Of a stretch of DNA of 64,000 nucleotides, positions 63,870-64,000 are shown one piece after another. The translations under genes were made by a program, and so were the position numbers. Every line of letters begins with the position of its first letter. The stretch's first letter is position 1. The DNA is taken from positions 248,001 to 312,000 of the forward strand of contig JAEWLS010000027.1 of NCBI GenBank assembly GCA_023457435.1. The letters are read 5' to 3'. The DNA is from Pseudomonadota bacterium (GTDB taxonomy: Bacteria > Pseudomonadota > Alphaproteobacteria > Rhizobiales > Rhizobiaceae). The notes beneath the pieces were generated by a model. It was given only the letters and a program-made list of their open reading frames with translations, did not search any database and had not been told where the DNA came from.

Positions 63870-64000
63870 TGCCCGCCGGTCATAGCAACGGGTTTTGCAC
63901 CAAAGCGTGCCTTCCAGGCCTGTGGACAGCAAGGGATGAAGCGGGCGGCACAGTGAGATAGACTGGCCGCGAAGAATCGAGCGGACGATGCGGCATCCCG
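63870..64000. other. Right-edge sequence without an identified gene
   Basis: These 131 bp after the CopCD gene show no clear hairpin or promoter. An ATG at 63988 begins MRHP and could start the next gene, but too little sequence remains to judge. Confidence 0.5.

Overview
The window is about 64 kb of high-GC DNA from an alphaproteobacterium, most likely a Rhizobiales member of the Mesorhizobium/Phyllobacteriaceae type (taxonomy is inference). Supporting signs are a circularly permuted two-piece tmRNA with tag ANDNYAEARLAA, GANTC sites clustered in a cell-division promoter region, a meso-diaminopimelate-type MurE, an alphaproteobacterial SspB next to DUF4169 and ribbon-helix-helix genes, a LOV histidine kinase, and short intergenic palindromes of the kind common in rhizobia. 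Nearly all the sequence is ordinary chromosomal backbone. The one accessory-looking stretch is about 41.4-43.9 kb.

Layout. 1-4.9 kb: the start of a 5-oxoprolinase/hydantoinase gene (minus strand, runs off the left edge), a small lipoprotein, a DjlA-like co-chaperone, an AmpD-type amidase and a lytic transglycosylase. 4.96-5.35 kb: RNase P RNA. 5.47-24.3 kb: a complete division and cell-wall (dcw) cluster, mraZ-rsmH-ftsL-ftsI-murE-murF-mraY-murD-ftsW-murG-murC-murB, then a regulatory gap, then ddl-ftsQ-ftsA-ftsZ and a terminator. Most joints are 4-bp overlaps or very short. A four-repeat MraZ operator lies upstream of mraZ. 24.6-30.6 kb: lpxC, bamD, recN and ligA. 30.6-41.4 kb: an AzlCD exporter, aminopeptidase P, prmA, a SCO copper chaperone, cytochrome b561, CreA, a hexapeptide acetyltransferase, DUF421 and DUF982 proteins, an MFS exporter, a sorbosone-dehydrogenase-like protein and a small basic protein.

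41.4-43.9 kb is a repeat-rich island. Several unrelated palindromes come first. Then a GIY-YIG nuclease gene sits between two direct copies of a 198-bp inverted-repeat element with perfect 18-bp ends. Next comes a frameshifted gene with an HEPN-like Rx4H motif, placed against uvrD. The uvrD gene carries an in-frame, palindrome-rich insert. This GIY-YIG/palindrome unit is the best candidate for an undescribed system; it resembles REPIN/RAYT units in logic but uses an unrelated nuclease.

46.6-64 kb: a MerR regulator facing a cation-diffusion-facilitator gene across a MerR-type promoter with a 19-bp spacer; a LOV histidine kinase with a receiver-only regulator; a thioesterase; a D-lactate-dehydrogenase-like flavoprotein; a large AsmA-like protein; ribbon-helix-helix, DUF4169 and sspB genes; permuted tmRNA (ssrA); DUF2853; metH with a palindromic operator; and a copper group (DUF2946, YcnI and a CopC-CopD fusion broken by an apparent 1-nt deletion).

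Functionally, the left half builds, cross-links and recycles peptidoglycan and sets up the division ring. The neighbourhood of sspB and ssrA pairs the tmRNA tag with a ClpXP adaptor. The right end concerns one-carbon/methionine metabolism and metal homeostasis.
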